Shown one piece after another: positions 1-13,279 of a stretch of DNA of 64,000 bases; the stretch's first letter is position 1, and the number at the start of each line of letters is the position of its first letter. The stretch covers positions 7,192,001-7,256,000 of the forward strand of contig JAUEDM010000001.1 in assembly GCA_033439685.1 (NCBI GenBank), in the 5' to 3' direction. This DNA comes from Apodospora peruviana (lineage: Eukaryota > Ascomycota > Sordariomycetes > Sordariales > Lasiosphaeriaceae). The notes below the pieces were generated by a model. That model was not told the origin of the DNA. It did not search any database and worked only from the letters and a program-made list of their open reading frames with translations. Made by a program: the position numbers and the translations under genes.

Positions 1-356
1 AAATGGGTTTCAAGAGATGCACCGCCCATCTGAACAAAATACTTGACCAACATAGTTAGGTAGATAAATATGCTATGGCACCTTTACTTTAAAGTCATAG
101 AACACACACCCGCAGCGGTATATGGAAAGAACAAAGAGCTGGACACAGTCCCCGTAAATAAATATAAAAGACCAAGAAAGCCGCCAGTGTCGATTAGTTC
201 ATGAACTCTCCTCTCTGCCTTTCTTGTTCATCATCCATCCATCATCATACAAGGTGGTTTAAAAGGACAGAACAATAGCCTCCGACTGCAAAACATGACT
301 AAAAGATATAAATCCGCTCCCTTGTTTCTCCCTTCCTCTCCATATCGTTATCAGCA
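1..356. other. Spacer downstream of the ROM2-type gene
   Basis: This stretch lies beyond the stop codon of the minus-strand Rho1 GEF gene and would hold its 3' untranslated region. It is A/T-rich, with no open frame that looks like protein and no RNA gene that I can recognise. Confidence 0.5.
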
Positions 357-3300
357 TCAAGCCTTCTCCGCATGCCCATCATTCAACAACATTTCCAACA
401 CAATCTGCCCACCGCTCACCTCGGGATGGCTCATACAAATCTTGACCGTGCCCTTCGAGTCCTGCGCGATCGGCTGCTGCCCGCTCCCTGTCGGCCCCCT
501 AAACCCATGATCGAGAACCCGAACATCCCGACCGGCAATGATCTGCCTGAGCCGCCCGTTCTCCGCATTCCTGACCTCCACGTAGTCCTCGTTGAACAAC
601 AACAAATACTGCCCAAACATGGTCGCCCCCTTGGCCTTCTTCTGCTTCCCCGAATACTCCATAATCAGCGTCCGGCTGATCTCGCCGTGCTTGTCCACGT
701 ACACCGCACAATCCTCGTACGTCAGCAAAAACTCCTGATCATTGAGTTTGAACATGCCCAGCGGCCGCTGGTCCTTGATCCGCGACGCGATGTTCGCAAT
801 CGCTGGCAGACTCAGATCGCGCGGGATCGACTGCGTCACCTTCTTGTCGAGCGTCAATAACTCAAAACCCTTGGCCGACGCCACCGCGATGTACGACTGG
901 AACAGATTCAACGAATAGCACTCGGTCGGCAGGTAAAACTCATCATAGTCGCGGAAGGACTCGGTGCTGCCCGACGCACCCCTACGTCCGCCAAAGAGCC
1001 GCGGTTTCTTCTCGGTCGACTTCTGGAACACGGGTTCGAGCACCTTGAACGTGTTGTGCATCCCCTCCTTGCGCTTGTAGAACAGCAACATCCGGTCCTT
1101 CATCCGCGCCGTGGCGAAGAATGCCACGTCCTTGGCTAACCTCTGGGGAGCCCTGCGAGGGTTATCGTGCACCGGGGCCGGGAAGTTGGAGACGGGCGCC
1201 ACCACATCGAGGGGGTAGGCGATCAAGGACCTGTCGGCGATCAAGAGGCAGACAGAAAAGTCTTCGAGCACGGCAATCTGCGTGACTTTGTTGATCTGCA
1301 CAGATCTCGTCCATCCTCTAGGGTTCGAAGACTCGGAAATGTAGACCCCATAGTCCGTTCCAATGGCGATGATAGACTTGCCAAAAGACGTGAAGGCGGT
1401 CGCGCAGTTGACTTGTGCTCTGCAGACCGGGGGAGGCCCTCTCCCAGGCCCGTAGACCTTCTCCATCTCTCGGATCGCTCTGTCGAGCGGCGTTCCCCTA
1501 ATTGATACGCCGGGTTGTCTCCCGAGCGGTGAGGTCGAGTCGTAGGCAAATGAAGTGTCCGAGAGCACGCGCAGCCGGAAAGGCTCGGCATTCTGTGCGT
1601 GAAGAGCTCGTGCGTGCCTGGTTTTCGCCTCGACGATAGCATTGCACCACGCAGCCCGATCTTGGGCAGTCGTGGCATAGAGTGTATATATCTCGTGGCC
1701 CAGATGCTTTATTCTGAAAGGATATATGATCTTGCCATCGTCAGCACCGCCAGATGTTAGGCGAGTGACAGTGGTCAAGGATGATCCCATGGAAGAACTG
1801 GTTCCTGTGTGGTCCAGGCCAGGGCGGTCCGCTCCATTAGAGGCCACCTTGTTCAGCTGGGTCCCTGAACCGGTAGCAGCAGCGGTACGTGTGAGCGGGG
1901 CGGTAAGGCCTTTTTGTTTCGCGACAGGTTCATCGCTCATGCTTTCAAGGAAGAGTAGAGGCATTGGAATTGGCTGAAAAGCAAGTCAGTAAACTGGAAT
2001 CAGGATACATAATCGAGTACGAAGCACTTACCTCCTTGGATACGTCATATTTCTTGTCATTCCTACCGTCTTTACTGACGACGGTCTTGGCCAAGATGAA
2101 GTAATGGTCAAATAGTAGGGCGTGCGTCTCGACCCAACGGACACCCTTGGAGCCTTGTCTCTGAAGGTCTCCCTGCCTCAAAAGCTCTCTTCCAAGATGG
2201 TCCAAATTCAAAACTGATTGGAAGCCGGGGCGTAACACCAGCATGTTCTGCAGCTCTAGGAGCTCAACCTGTTTCGTCATCTCTGCCACTTTTTCGTCGC
2301 ACTCATGCGTGACAGCCTTGATCTCTTCCAGAGCCCTCATCAGATTGGTCTTCTCCTCGCTCTCACCAACCATGTTCTTCTTGACGGTATCTAGCAGCAA
2401 ACCATATCGTTGGAGGCGGGTGATAGGCGCCTTCACAAACGTGGTCCATTCTAACCGCTTTGAGCGCTTGTGTTCTCGGATTATGTCCAGGAACTGACGG
2501 AAAAGCAGGTTCCTGTTCGACTCTCTTCGAATCATGTAGGAAGCATGCGGATATGAAGAGCAATACTCGATATAAATCGGCCTGGCTTTCCGAATCCACT
2601 CTCTGAACAGGTCGCTAAATCCAACGATCCAGGGGCCCTGCTCCTGTTGGCGGTACTTCAACTGAGCCAATAAATGTTCTTTGTTGATTTGTTGCACCGC
2701 GTCGACCTTGCCAAACACCGCGTCAAGGAACTTAGTGATTTTGTTGCTGGGAATGATTGGTGGTTGCCAGTCGCGTAACCGGTCTCTGTAAAGCATTCGG
2801 AGGACGTCGAGCTGCCCCATATACTCCTCCTCGCCAGTGACGATCTCGTGAAGCACGTTTTGCCTCTCAATTTCCTTTTTGCTCCTTTTTGCAAGCTCTT
2901 CCGACGTGACCCGGTGGAAGGTTGCCCAGTCCAAGGTGATCACTTCCTCCTCAGACATCATGTGATCCAGGTTTGCCTTCTTTAGTGTCCTGCCGCAATG
3001 GTGTGAATAACACCGTAGCGGCATTCCGTTGTCATGCAGCCTCGGAGTAAGGGCTTCATTCTCGTGCAGCTTCGGTGCGTAGCAACCAGAGCCGGTGAGC
3101 TGCCACAACACGCCCGACATCTGACCCGGCGCGAACTTGACCCATTCCTCCTCTGGAATCAAGATCCCGGCCTCAAACATGGAATCAACAACAGCCGTGC
3201 TCAGCAATTCTGCATCTGCAACGTTCATGGTGGGGACTTTTGAACAGAAAAGCTTGAGAATGCCTTCCTCAATCGTTTTTCTCTTCAGATCCGGCTCTCC

Positions 3301-5655
3301 TTCCGCCATTTCACGAATCCAGGCCGTAATCCCACTTAAAGCCCAGGGCTCCGCGCATCGCTTGATCTCCGCGGGGGTCAATTTTGAAGGAATAAATTTT
3401 CTTCTCCTCCCGGTGGGCAATGTGATCATGTCGTAAGCGGCTAGTGATGACGGCGTCCCCGTATCGTAGCCCTCGTAACCCTGCTGGGTCGCAACCTGGT
3501 GTCGTTGGCCAATCTGCTTCTCCGCTCGCCTTCGCTCCTCCGCGGCATCCGTTCTCGACCGAGCCGGTGTTACGATTGGAGGAGTGTTGCTGTGACCGGA
3601 AAGTGATATTGATCTTTCGACATGTTGCTGGGCGATATGTTGTGTCAGGTAGGTTTCTGAACCTTCATGATGTGTTTGGCGGGCGTCGGCACTCAAGGAG
3701 TAGCCATGCTGGTGAGGACCTCTGGAACTAGGCGTTTGTACGGATAATAATGAGCTGTTGTCTGAGCCTGGCGGGATGGCTGGAAGCGGCCGACTCGAGA
3801 GGCCGGGATGCCAGAACATATCGGGATAATCCTCTTTGGAAGGAGACTCGCTGCCACTCTGCCGAGAATGTATGGATACCTGCTCTTCACCCTCGTCGAA
3901 GCTCAGACGATGACTTTGGGGAGCAAGAAGACCCCCTGTTCCTCCATAGTCAACCGACGCCTCAGAAAATGGCGCATATTCGCCATATCCTTGCGGTGTC
4001 AGGTGCTGCCCGTCGAATGTCTGGGCTGACGCTGGCGGCGAACCAATCTCATTCCCATACTGCAGATTGCCGGCGTACCCGCCCCCGTACATGCCTAGAT
4101 CCATCCCTCCATAGTCGCTATCTGTGCTCAGACCTTGCTCGTCTGCAGCCGCAGGCTGGGGATGCTGAGATGCCCTCGGTGTCGTTGCATTTGCTGGAGG
4201 TTCTGCTGGAGGTTCCATGTATGTCGGCATGGCGATTCCACCAAATCCAAATCTTCGATCGTCCAAATCCTCCTGCATGGCCAAGAGACCGGCGGCGCCT
4301 TCTGGATCGCTCTCCTCATCATCCCATTTGTATGTGGTCGGTACATCATTCCGATTTACGGTCGACGCATTTGAGGCGTAGCGGTTCACACTCACCTCCG
4401 CAGACGTATTGACAGTTGACGCAGTCGAATCATACCTCCGCAACTTGTCCAGGTCATCATCAGACACATTACCATTGATAGGTTGGGAACGGTGGGCGTG
4501 GGCATGGCCACCCAAATCAGAGACGATGTCTTGGAACAAGCTGTCTTGGTCAACCTGTATGTCATTGGCACTGTACCTCTGCGAATCCCAGTCGGGCTCT
4601 TCGGGCACGTCTTCCATCGGCCGGCTAGGTAGCGGGGCGTTTGTCGGGTGCCTCTGCAGACCGGGAGATGTCTGTGGGTGGGCTGGAGGGGAGGGAATAG
4701 GCGACACCTGCGAGTTCGATCGGGATGCCCGATTAGTGAATGAATTAGGGTCCGAGGCATAGCCTGGGCCAACAGGCATTTGCGTATAGGTTGGGTATGG
4801 CGCCTGGGAGGATGGAGGAGTCGAGTGCGCAGGGCTCGGGGCCGGGTTGGCGCCGTTAGAGGGATAAGCCTGCGCAAAGTATTGTTGCTGAGCGGAGTAA
4901 CTCGAGGAATACGATGGATCATACTGCATTGAGACCGCGGGTGAGGCAGGAGAAGTGAATGCCGGTGAACTGTGTTGGGAGGGGTCGTAGTTGGAGAGTG
5001 CTGGTGACCCTTGCGATGGCATGGGTGGACTATAAGTGTTCGCAACTGGGGGTTGTCCAAAGCCCGACACCTGTGGAATAGATGGAGAGCTGTAGCTGTT
5101 GTAAGCGAAGCTACCATACCCAGAAACTGTAGCCTGCCGTTGCGGAAGGGCTACATTGGTATTCGCGTATGCCGCCGGATTGTATGCTTGAGGTGTGTAG
5201 TTTGTCGGTGTCGGCGCGTAGGTTGGGCTTGCTGGTGTAGCGTATCCCCTCGCCGGGTGGGGGTGGTACGGGAGCGAGGTCGATTGCGACCGACCAAAGT
5301 TCTGAGGATTGTATGTGGACTGCGTCGACGGCGGCGGCGCCGGAGGTGGCGGGAGTTGAGTTTGATATTGGTTCTGATAACCACCCATAGCTACAGTCTG
5401 TGGATTGTAGCTGAGCCGGTTCTGGGTCGGCGGGGCACCGGCGGTCGGACTGGTAATAAACAGTTCCTCCTCAGGCCTGCCAGTGTTTCCCTGGAACGCG
5501 GCATTCTGGTCAAATAGGCTGGCATCGTCGCCGTTGTTGAAGCTCGGCCGCCGTGGCGGTTGATATGAAGCCGCATCTTGGGCCGAAGGCGCGACGGGGT
5601 ACTGGGCTGGAGGAACATGGCCGTATCGGCGCGAATCGTCTCCACGAAACGACAT
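357..5655 (-). CDS. ROM2: Rho1 guanine nucleotide exchange factor, ROM2 type (DEP-DH-PH-CNH)
   Basis: Predicted to exchange GDP for GTP on Rho1 at the plasma membrane, feeding the cell wall integrity pathway and glucan synthesis. There are two exons, 5655-2032 and 1973-357. The 58 bp intron (1974-2031) has donor GTAAGT and acceptor TTTTCAG, falls in phase 0 and joins ...DVSKE to PIPMPL. The product is about 1746 aa. Residues 1-740 are low complexity and rich in Pro, Ser, Gln and Tyr. A DEP domain follows at about 750-860, a RhoGEF (DH) domain at about 930-1120 (it includes EIVTGEEEYMGQLDVL), a PH domain at about 1130-1330 that the intron interrupts, and a C-terminal CNH (citron homology) domain from about 1390. 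This order is diagnostic of fungal Rom2/Rgf proteins. The start MSFRGDD is the first ATG of the long frame. Family assignment is firm; the Rho1 target is inferred from the family. Confidence 0.93.
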
Positions 5656-8056
5656 GTCGCCTGAATCGACGGCAGGTGTGGGGAGTGTCGACAGCGGCGT
5701 GATGAAGCGTGAGGATAGGTCCCGGGTGCGATGCAGTTCGGTCGCTCAGCAGTCACGATCAAGCGACAGGTGGCGGACCTAGTTCAATTCGCATGGGTTT
5801 CAGGGTCCAAGTTGTGGAGTTGCAACTTGGGCTTGGTGCGATGCTCTGCTGTCGTCGGGTCGGCTCAAAGATCACGGAGGACCAAGTACGATTGCCCCAT
5901 CCACCTCCTCCTCGCCAAGTAAATTGCAAAAAGGTCTTCGAGGTGACTTTTCAGAGCATCGTATCGAAATTCGTATCGGCGCAGCGTTTTTGAGGTCTCT
6001 CGGTCGCCCTCTCGTTGTCCTTCGTCGTGTTGTTGCTGGCGGAACAATCTGGATGATTGTCAAGTCGATAATCGTCGTCAGACGGGTATCGGGTGCTCGG
6101 GCGCAAAGTCCCGTCGCTCCAACTTTTGGTGCTCAAGGGGCAGGTGCTGTCACAATTCCGGGGCCGGGACCGTTGGATAAGCACTGGAACCCCGCCGAGA
6201 AGGGTGCCTAGGTAGGTTACGCAAAATAAGGCAACGACGATAAATCCACGAAAGCGTGGCTCGAAATAAAAGCCCGGCTCTAAAATAAAGGCATTAAGGT
6301 ATTAAATCGCTGGCCAGAGTCCCGGGACGAGTATTGGGATGGACGGTTCGGCGAAACGGCCAGTCTGTTGGAATGACCAGCCTGTCTTACACCAGGCAGG
6401 CCGGCGACCCGCAGCCGCCAAGCCACTCTTTACCACTCTTTACTCTGCTCCAGCCAGTGTCAGATTCGCCGCAGTGAAGGGCCTGCCGAGGTACTGCTGC
6501 GACGCACGCCAACCTGGAACTTCAGACTCACTCAGGCTGACGATAGACGACAGGACGGGCACCGGTGAGGCATTCACAAATCGACCCAAATCGGTTTTCA
6601 GACTGTCTGTTTTATTGATGCTGATTAGACGCTAAAATATTGTCAAGCCATTTCCAAGGAGCGGATATGTCAACCGGTGCGGCGCTTGTGCGGAGAATAC
6701 CTATTCGATATCACACGGGAGCAGACAGCGCGAGCTTGCTACGCACCTAAGCTTTCCGTGCGGTTCTGTTGATACAGTCAGTGGCTGGAGACGGTAGCTA
6801 GGTACCTACCTTAGGTACATGCTCCTATTCCCTGTGCGGTCCTGTGTGAACAAGGTCTTGGGTGTAAAGAGATAGGCCTTAAGTGCTAATCATGGAACAG
6901 AGGCTCGGGCTTGGGTTGCCTGATGGGCGGGCTGCGTTGTGAGAGACGTGCCAAAGCCAATCAGAGCCTGATTCAAGTTGTTCCTCGACCCGTAAACCCC
7001 GCGAAGTGTTGCGATGGAATCGTGCCAAAATCTGCTTCTAACCGTTCGGCAGACCGACGGACCCTCAGTCTCACTCTCTCGCCAGCGTTGTGAAGTTGGG
7101 CCACTGTAGAGTGATCGCGGATAGATCCTGATAATCACCTTCTTAGGGTAGCCTTGCGCGCCACTTGATCGCAACCCTCTTTTGCGGTGCCGGGATAGAT
7201 ATTCAGATGACCGCAGTGATACATCACCAGGGCAATTTAGAGACCACCAAGACCACACCCAGCCCTATATCACAAGCCAGGATAAACTAGGTGGCTTTTC
7301 GCATTAAGACACTCCTACCGATGCCTTGTTATCAAGATAATATATGTTCTGTCCTCCCTCTCAGCACCCGCAAGCTGCTTTTAACGTTACGAGTCCTGCA
7401 TGGAGGCATCAAGGCATGCTCGGCACTGCCTAGGCTGTTACAGCGGGCTGTGCAAATTGTTTGTCTATCGTGCGTCATGACGTCTGCCGATATTAGTGCT
7501 CCTCCAGACCGAGCGTAGTTGTATCGCTGCGGAGACCGGCGTTTGATATATGGGAGACGGCCTGTCACATGGCTCGGTGAGGGTTTCGGACGGGGCATAG
7601 GTGATGAGGGACAAGAAAGCCTCACCACTTATCGAGAATGAGCAAGCTCTCGAGTTTGAGTTGTACAACCAACTGAAGTTGTTTGCAGTCGCGTTGTTTC
7701 CCGAACTCGCCATGCCATTTGTAAGCGCCAATTGTTGCGTAGAGAGAATATGACGGCAGCGCGGGGTCATTCCTCGAGTCTCCTCGGGTCCGTCGCGTTG
7801 ATGGCGGCAATAAGGTACGGATCCGTCGAGCGTAGAAAGTGGAAGAAACTTAAGTGTTGGAGCTCCGGTCGTCATCCCCACTTCGCACCACAGCGATCCT
7901 CGGACCCGGGAAGTTCCCCTCTTCAAGGATACCGCACCTCATTTTTCTCTCTACACCTTCCTCTCCGCGCGAGTTCTCCGTCATATCTGTCCGATTTCCT
8001 CATCAAATCACTGAAACCCATCAGACGAATTTCATCAGATATCAAAAACCGCCAAA
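5656..8056. other. Intergenic region between divergent ROM2-type and SOD1 genes
   Basis: About 2.4 kb separates two genes transcribed away from each other, so it should hold both promoters. Pyrimidine-rich sequence at about 7915-7990, just upstream of SOD1, fits a fungal core promoter and leader. A TACCTA/TAGGTA palindromic motif lies at 6794-6818 and a shorter one at 6207-6218. The open frames here show no domain or codon pattern that I trust as coding. Confidence 0.45.
6794..6818. repeat. TACCTA/TAGGTA palindromic spacer motif
   Basis: The sequence contains GTAGCTAGGTACC followed by TACCTTAGGTAC and is nearly self-complementary. Close relatives of this motif recur in most spacers of the window and in none of the exons I checked. 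Its function is unknown. Confidence 0.5.
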
Positions 8057-9055
8057 ATGGTCAAAGCAGGTAAGGCAAAGTTTGAACCTTCCACAACCTG
8101 CTACTCCGCCATCCTATGCGATCTGGAAGCCTATCCCCCCGCCAGCCGGGTAGATCAGGGATCCAGCGACATATCACCTGCGTTCGGTTGAGAACGTTTG
8201 TGCTCCGACGACAAACACCTTGATGGACACCTGGTTGGTCATCAATGGATTAAGCCTGAGCCATAGGGGTTCTCGCAGCTGCTAGGTCCCTGTCATTGGG
8301 CTGATCTGATCCTGCTGCCGCTGCCGCTGCCGCTGCCGTCACAGGAAGCTCAGTGTTATTTTAGAGTCAAGCGTGTTGCTAACCACCTCCTTTCTTCCAG
8401 TTGCCGTCGTTCGTGGTGACTCCAAGGTCACGGGTACCGTCACCTTCGAGCAGGAGTCCGAGTCCTCCCCCACCACCGTCAGCTGGGACATCACCGGCCA
8501 CGACCCGAACGCCAAGCGCGGCATGCACATCCATACCTTTGGTGACAACACCAACGGCTGCACTTCAGCTGGTCCCCACTGTAAGTAAGGGTGGCAGCTT
8601 GGTAATCTGGGCCCGGGCCTTGCGAGGTTGAGATACTAATAGTTTGCGTTCTATCCAGTCAACCCCCACGGCACTACCCACGGCAACCGGACCGACGACG
8701 TCCGCCACGTTGGTGATCTTGGCAACCTCGAGACTGATGGCCAGGGCAATGCCAAGGGTTCCGTTCAGGACAAGTTCATCAAGCTGATCGGCCCTGAGAG
8801 CGTTATTGGAGTATGTATTCCAATGGATATAGACACTCCGATATCTATATACTGATACATCTTAGCGTACCGTCGTCGTTCACGCCGGCACCGATGATCT
8901 CGGAAAGGGAGGTAACGAGGAGTCCCTGAAGACTGGCAACGCCGGCCCCCGCCCTGCCTGCGGTAAGTGCTATCCTGCGAAGTGCTCTCCAAAGAGGATA
9001 CAAGGAGCATCAGTCTAATTATGGCTACACAGGCGTTATCGGTATCTCCCAGTAG
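8057..9055 (+). CDS. SOD1: Cu/Zn superoxide dismutase
   Basis: Cytosolic enzyme converting superoxide to oxygen and hydrogen peroxide. The exons are 8057-8069, 8401-8580, 8659-8810, 8866-8962 and 9033-9055, all with GT...AG borders and consistent phases. They give exactly 154 aa, the usual fungal length. Copper ligands are visible as His47, His49, His64 and His121, and zinc ligands as His64, His72, His81 and Asp84. His64 bridges the two metals. The disulphide pair Cys58/Cys147 and active-site Arg144 are present. Family landmarks include GMHIHTFGD, GDLGN and the C-terminal GVIGISQ. Exon 1 codes only MVKA plus one base and exon 5 only the last eight codons, so simple ORF calling misses both ends. 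The 331 bp first intron carries a CTGCCG repeat. The gene is complete with no disabling change. Confidence 0.97.
8070..8400 (+). other. Long first intron of SOD1
   Basis: This 331 bp intron runs from donor GTAAGG to acceptor TTCTTCCAG and is several times longer than the other introns of the gene. It contains four perfect tandem CTGCCG units. No open frame continues through it. Confidence 0.85.
8315..8338 (+). repeat. Hexanucleotide microsatellite (CTGCCG)4
   Basis: There are four exact CTGCCG copies inside SOD1 intron 1, about 60 bp before the splice acceptor. Copy number may vary between strains. Confidence 0.9.
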
Positions 9056-10516
9056 ATTCCTCATTGGCGGGCACGCAACATCTAAGGGCTTGGTTTCAAT
9101 GGTGGATTGGCTAGATCACAGTTTTGGATAGACCAAAAAGGACAGGATCTCCCCCCAAGACTGTGATATTGTCAGCTCTTTAATATTGTCGTCTCTGGAC
9201 TACACGGCGTCCGCTATAGCAAAAGCAATACAGACAAAATGTCAGGCTCAACACTGTATCCGTTACACGAGATCTTTATCCCAGCTTCTATAAACAATCG
9301 GCAATTAGGTTTGACATTTGTGAGCACCCGGCAGCTTAACCTTCAGATGGCATCATCGTGCGGGGACAACTGAGAGACCCCTCATTTAATCTAACGCTTG
9401 TGCTGTATGCTGCTATCCGGTAGTTCGCATCCCCGAGTCGCAGGAACCACATCGACGCAGCTATCCTTAACCGCATGTGTACTTATTTAAGCGGCTTTGC
9501 CTCTATCCTTATAAGTTATTCAAAGCTCTTGCTTCTCAAGTGGTTTGCTGTAGATGACGTTCTCAATTGGTGGGGCAGCTCCCCCACCAGATCCCCTTTA
9601 AGAGCATTCCAGGTACCCCGCAGTCAGCCTGTAATTGGTAGGTAGCTGCGAAGTACCCGCACTTGTTAAACATATCCGAAGCTTAAGCAGATGATGATAT
9701 CATCAGGTACCCATCTACCCATCTCAGGTTGCTCATGACAGGAGGCAACGTAGTTCGCATGTGACATGTTTGGTTGTGTGTCACGGGTCCTTCAAGGTAC
9801 GCTGCCCAGAGTTCGCTTATTCATATAACGGGGCGGTCATACCCCTGAATGCTCGAGGTCCCCTGACAGAGCTCTTCCCCACAATCTCAAGGGTGGAACC
9901 CAAATTGGTGCAAGCTGTCCAAAAACCATCGACCTTCACTTCCTTACCTGTACCTGGCCGACACTTCTCAGCTCTCTTGGTAAGTTGACACCACCAAGGT
10001 TCTATTGCGTCTTCTACATCGCTTCGTGGCCTCTCTTATCCAACAATCCATTTTCTTATTATTACTCCGAGATGTAAGCTATTCCAGTCCTACTCTCACA
10101 TCCTCCCCCGCGTGGCGCACACGGCAGAATAATACCATACTCTGTTGCTACATTCGTCTTGGGAAGAGCTTCTGCTGTCTCGGCGGCGCCTCTCGCATTA
10201 TTTTATCATATAAATAGTTCTAGTGGCGTAATGCCGTGCTGGTGAACGGCAAGAAACAGGCCAACTGTTTGTGTTAATGGCTATACACCTCCCGTTACCC
10301 ATCTCCCAGAATCATTCACTTCCATGCCATAATATGTCTAGAGTGGAGCTCTGACTAACATATATACCTTAAAGTTTGTGGCGGCCGTTTAGCTCGAGTA
10401 TCTGCACTTTACATCATTGCTTGTTCATTCCTCAAAGGTCAGACTTTCGCAACTGTTCGCTCAGTCACCATCCAACAACGAGTTGCTGTACTGACATCCT
10501 ACTGGCGCTTTACAAG
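9056..10516. other. Intergenic region between SOD1 and SND1
   Basis: This 1.46 kb spacer holds the SOD1 3' end and the SND1 promoter. The sequence just before the SND1 start is pyrimidine-rich with CAAC stretches, as in fungal leaders. An in-frame extension of the SND1 frame reaches upstream to about 10376 but is not protein-like. I see no other gene or structured element. Confidence 0.45.
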
Positions 10517-13279
10517 ATGGCCTTCTTCGCCAATGTCAAGTCGGTGCTGAGCGGAGACACCTTAGTTCTCACCAGCACCCAAAATCCTACGCTCGAGCGT
10601 ATATTCTCTCTTGCTTTTGTTTCCGCGCCCCGTCTGAATAAGGATGGGGATGAGCCGTTCGCATTCCAGTCTCGAGAGGTCCTGAGGAAGCTAGCGATCA
10701 GCAAGAAGATCAAGGCCACGGTCTTATGTGGGTATCATTTTACTACAGTCCTCACTTGTCCTCAGCTAGCCTTCGAATCCTCTGTCCTCAAGAGTTAGAT
10801 GGCTGGCCGAACCAGAAAATATATGCTTACTTTGGATCTGAAAGACACCGTACCTGGCTCTGGGAGAGATTATGGAACCGCAGAATTTCAGGATGGAACC
10901 CAGCTTCCAGATGCACTTGTCTCCGCCGGGGCGGTCAAGGTCAGGGAAGACGCCGGCAAGAAGGAAGAGTCGGAAGAGGTTCTTGACAGGCTCGACAAGC
11001 TGAGGAATCTCGAGGCTCAGGCAAAAAACGAAAACAAGGGCATCCATTCCGGCACCAACAACTCTATCGCAGTCCAGAACGATCTTGGGGGTCCCGAGTT
11101 CATGAAGGAGTGGAAGGGCAAGACCGTCGACGGAATCGTCGAGCGAGTCATCAGCGGAGATCGATTGCTCGTCCGTCTGCTTCTCACAGAGAAGAAGCAT
11201 TGGCAGGTTATGACGCTGATCGCCGGCATTCGGACGCCGTCGACCGAACGCGTTAACCAGTCCAACGGTCAAACTCAACCGGCGGAGGAATACGGTAATG
11301 AAGCCCGGGCTTTCACCGAACAGCGGCTTCTTCAACGCGAGGTACAAATCAAGATCGTGGGCGCCAGTCCTCAGGCCCAACTTGTCGCCGCTGTCATCCA
11401 CCCGGCGGGAAATATTGCCGAGTTTCTTCTAAAAGAGGGTCTTGCCCGCTGCAACGATTTCCATTCGACGATGCTCGGCCCAGACATGGCAGCTCTTCGG
11501 GCTGCGGAGAAGCAAGCCCAAGAGAAGCACCTTCGACTACACAAACACCACGTTGCCAAATCTACGGACAGCAAGGACGTTGAGATGACAGTTACCAAGA
11601 TTTTCGGTGCCGATACCATTTATGTTCGAAACAAGGCCGGTGTTGAGAAACGGATCAGCTTGAGCAGTGTCCGCGGCCCTCGAGCTGGCGAGGCTTCTGA
11701 AGCACCGTTCAGGGATGAGGCGAAGGAGTTCCTGCGGAAGAAGCTCATCGGCAAACATGTGAAGATCACAATCGATGGCTCGAAGCCCGCGACGGAAGGG
11801 TTTGAGGCCCGGGATGTCGCTACTGTCCTCCAGAATGGCAAGAACATCGGTCTCCAGCTCGTTCAAGAGGGTTACTGCACGGTTATTAGACATCGGAAGG
11901 ACGATACTGACCGTGCATCAAACTATGACGAGCTTCTTGCTGCCCAGGAGACAGCCAAGGAAGAAAAGAAGGGCATCTGGTCCGGCAAGGCACCCAAAGT
12001 GAAGCAGTTCGCGGATATGTCCGAGAGCGCACAAAAAGCCAGGATTCAGTTGTCTACCTTGGCAAGACAGAGGAAAGTCCCCGGTGTTGTCGACTTTTGC
12101 AAATCCGGATCTCGTTTCACCATTCTGATACCCCGCGAAAACGCCAAGTTGACCTTGGTGCTTGCGGGCGTCCGTGCTCCCCGAGCTGGACGTGGCCAGG
12201 AGAAGGGTGAGCCTTTTGGCGACGAGGCGCTGGAACTTGCTAACAAGCGCTGCAATCAACGCGACTGCGAGATCAATGTGTACGACATTGACAAGGTTGG
12301 AGGCTTCATCGGTGATCTCTTCGTGAATCGTGAGAGCTTCGCAAAACTGCTCGTCGAGGAAGGTCTGGCCTCTGTTCACGAGTACTCCGCCGAGAAATCA
12401 GGCAATGCTGCTGAGCTCTTGGCTGCTCAGAAGGCTGCCAAAGAGGGACGCAAGGGCATGTGGCATGACTGGGATCCATCCCAAGAGGCGGACGAGCAAG
12501 TAGAGGCCGCGCCTGCTGAATCTGCGTCAGCTGCTGAGGTCACACTGGACAAGAAACCAACTGATTATCGGGATATCGTCATTACAAACGTCGATCCTGC
12601 TGGCAAGCTCAAGATCCAGGAAGTCGGCAAGGGAACTGCTGCACTGACAACCCTGATGAGCGAGTTCAAGAAGTTCCACTCTGACTCGAAAAACAACGTC
12701 GCCGTCAAGGAGAACCCGAAGGCCGGGGACTTCGTCGCTGCCAGGTTCTCCGCAGACGGTGAGTGGTATCGTGCTCGTATCCGGTCCAACGATCGTGCCG
12801 CCAAGGTGGCTGAAGTTGTTTACATCGACTACGGCAACTCGGAGAAGCAGCCATGGTCTAAACTCCGACCGCTGGACCAGCAATTTTCTACTCAGAGACT
12901 TAAGGCTCAGGCTGTGGATGCCCAGCTCTCATTTGTTCAGCTTCCTCAGTCGCCCGACTATCTCAACGACGCGATTAATTTCATTTATGAAGTTACTGAG
13001 GGTAAACAGCTGGTGGGTAGCTTTGACTTCGTCGATACGAAGGAGAACATCAGCTATATTACAATCTTCGACCCTAAGTCAAAGGCGGCCGACAAAGTCG
13101 AGGAGTCGGTGAACCGAGAGATTATACTCAATGGACATGCCATGGTCCCTCGCAAGCTCAAGCCCTGGGAGAGGAGCAAGGTCTTTGAACCGATCCTGAA
13201 GAGTCTGAAGGAGGCCGAGACCCAGGCAAAGAACGACCGCCTGGGCATGTGGGAGTACGGCGATCTCACCGAGGACTAA
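10517..13279 (+). CDS. SND1: SND1/Tudor-SN: staphylococcal nuclease-like repeats plus Tudor domain
   Basis: Conserved RNA-binding protein with roles in RNA processing and stability in other eukaryotes; the nuclease-like (SN) repeats bind or cut RNA and the Tudor domain binds methylarginine. I place exons at 10517-10727 and 10845-13279, giving 881 aa, the normal length. The 117 bp intron has donor GTGGGT, a possible branch GCTTAC and the less common acceptor GAAAG. It removes an in-frame TAG at 10796-10798 and restores VLYTVPGSGRDYGTAEF, which matches the family at this point. SN repeats begin near residues 1, 160, 315 and 479. The Tudor domain spans about 690-755, including KAGDFVAARF and VYIDYGN, and is embedded in a fifth partial SN repeat reaching the C-terminus. 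The start MAFFANVKSVLSGDTLVL is typical of fungal members. Identity is firm; the acceptor is inferred from protein conservation. Confidence 0.92.

Noticed and set aside
4392..5117. 241-codon minus-strand frame overlapping the ROM2-type N-terminus
   Set aside because: It is out of frame with the long coding exon and reflects the Pro/Ser/Gln-rich low-complexity region.
10376..10516. Upstream in-frame extension of the SND1 start
   Set aside because: It would need a non-ATG start, and the residues are Cys/His/Ser-rich and unlike the family, which begins at MAFFANVKSVL.
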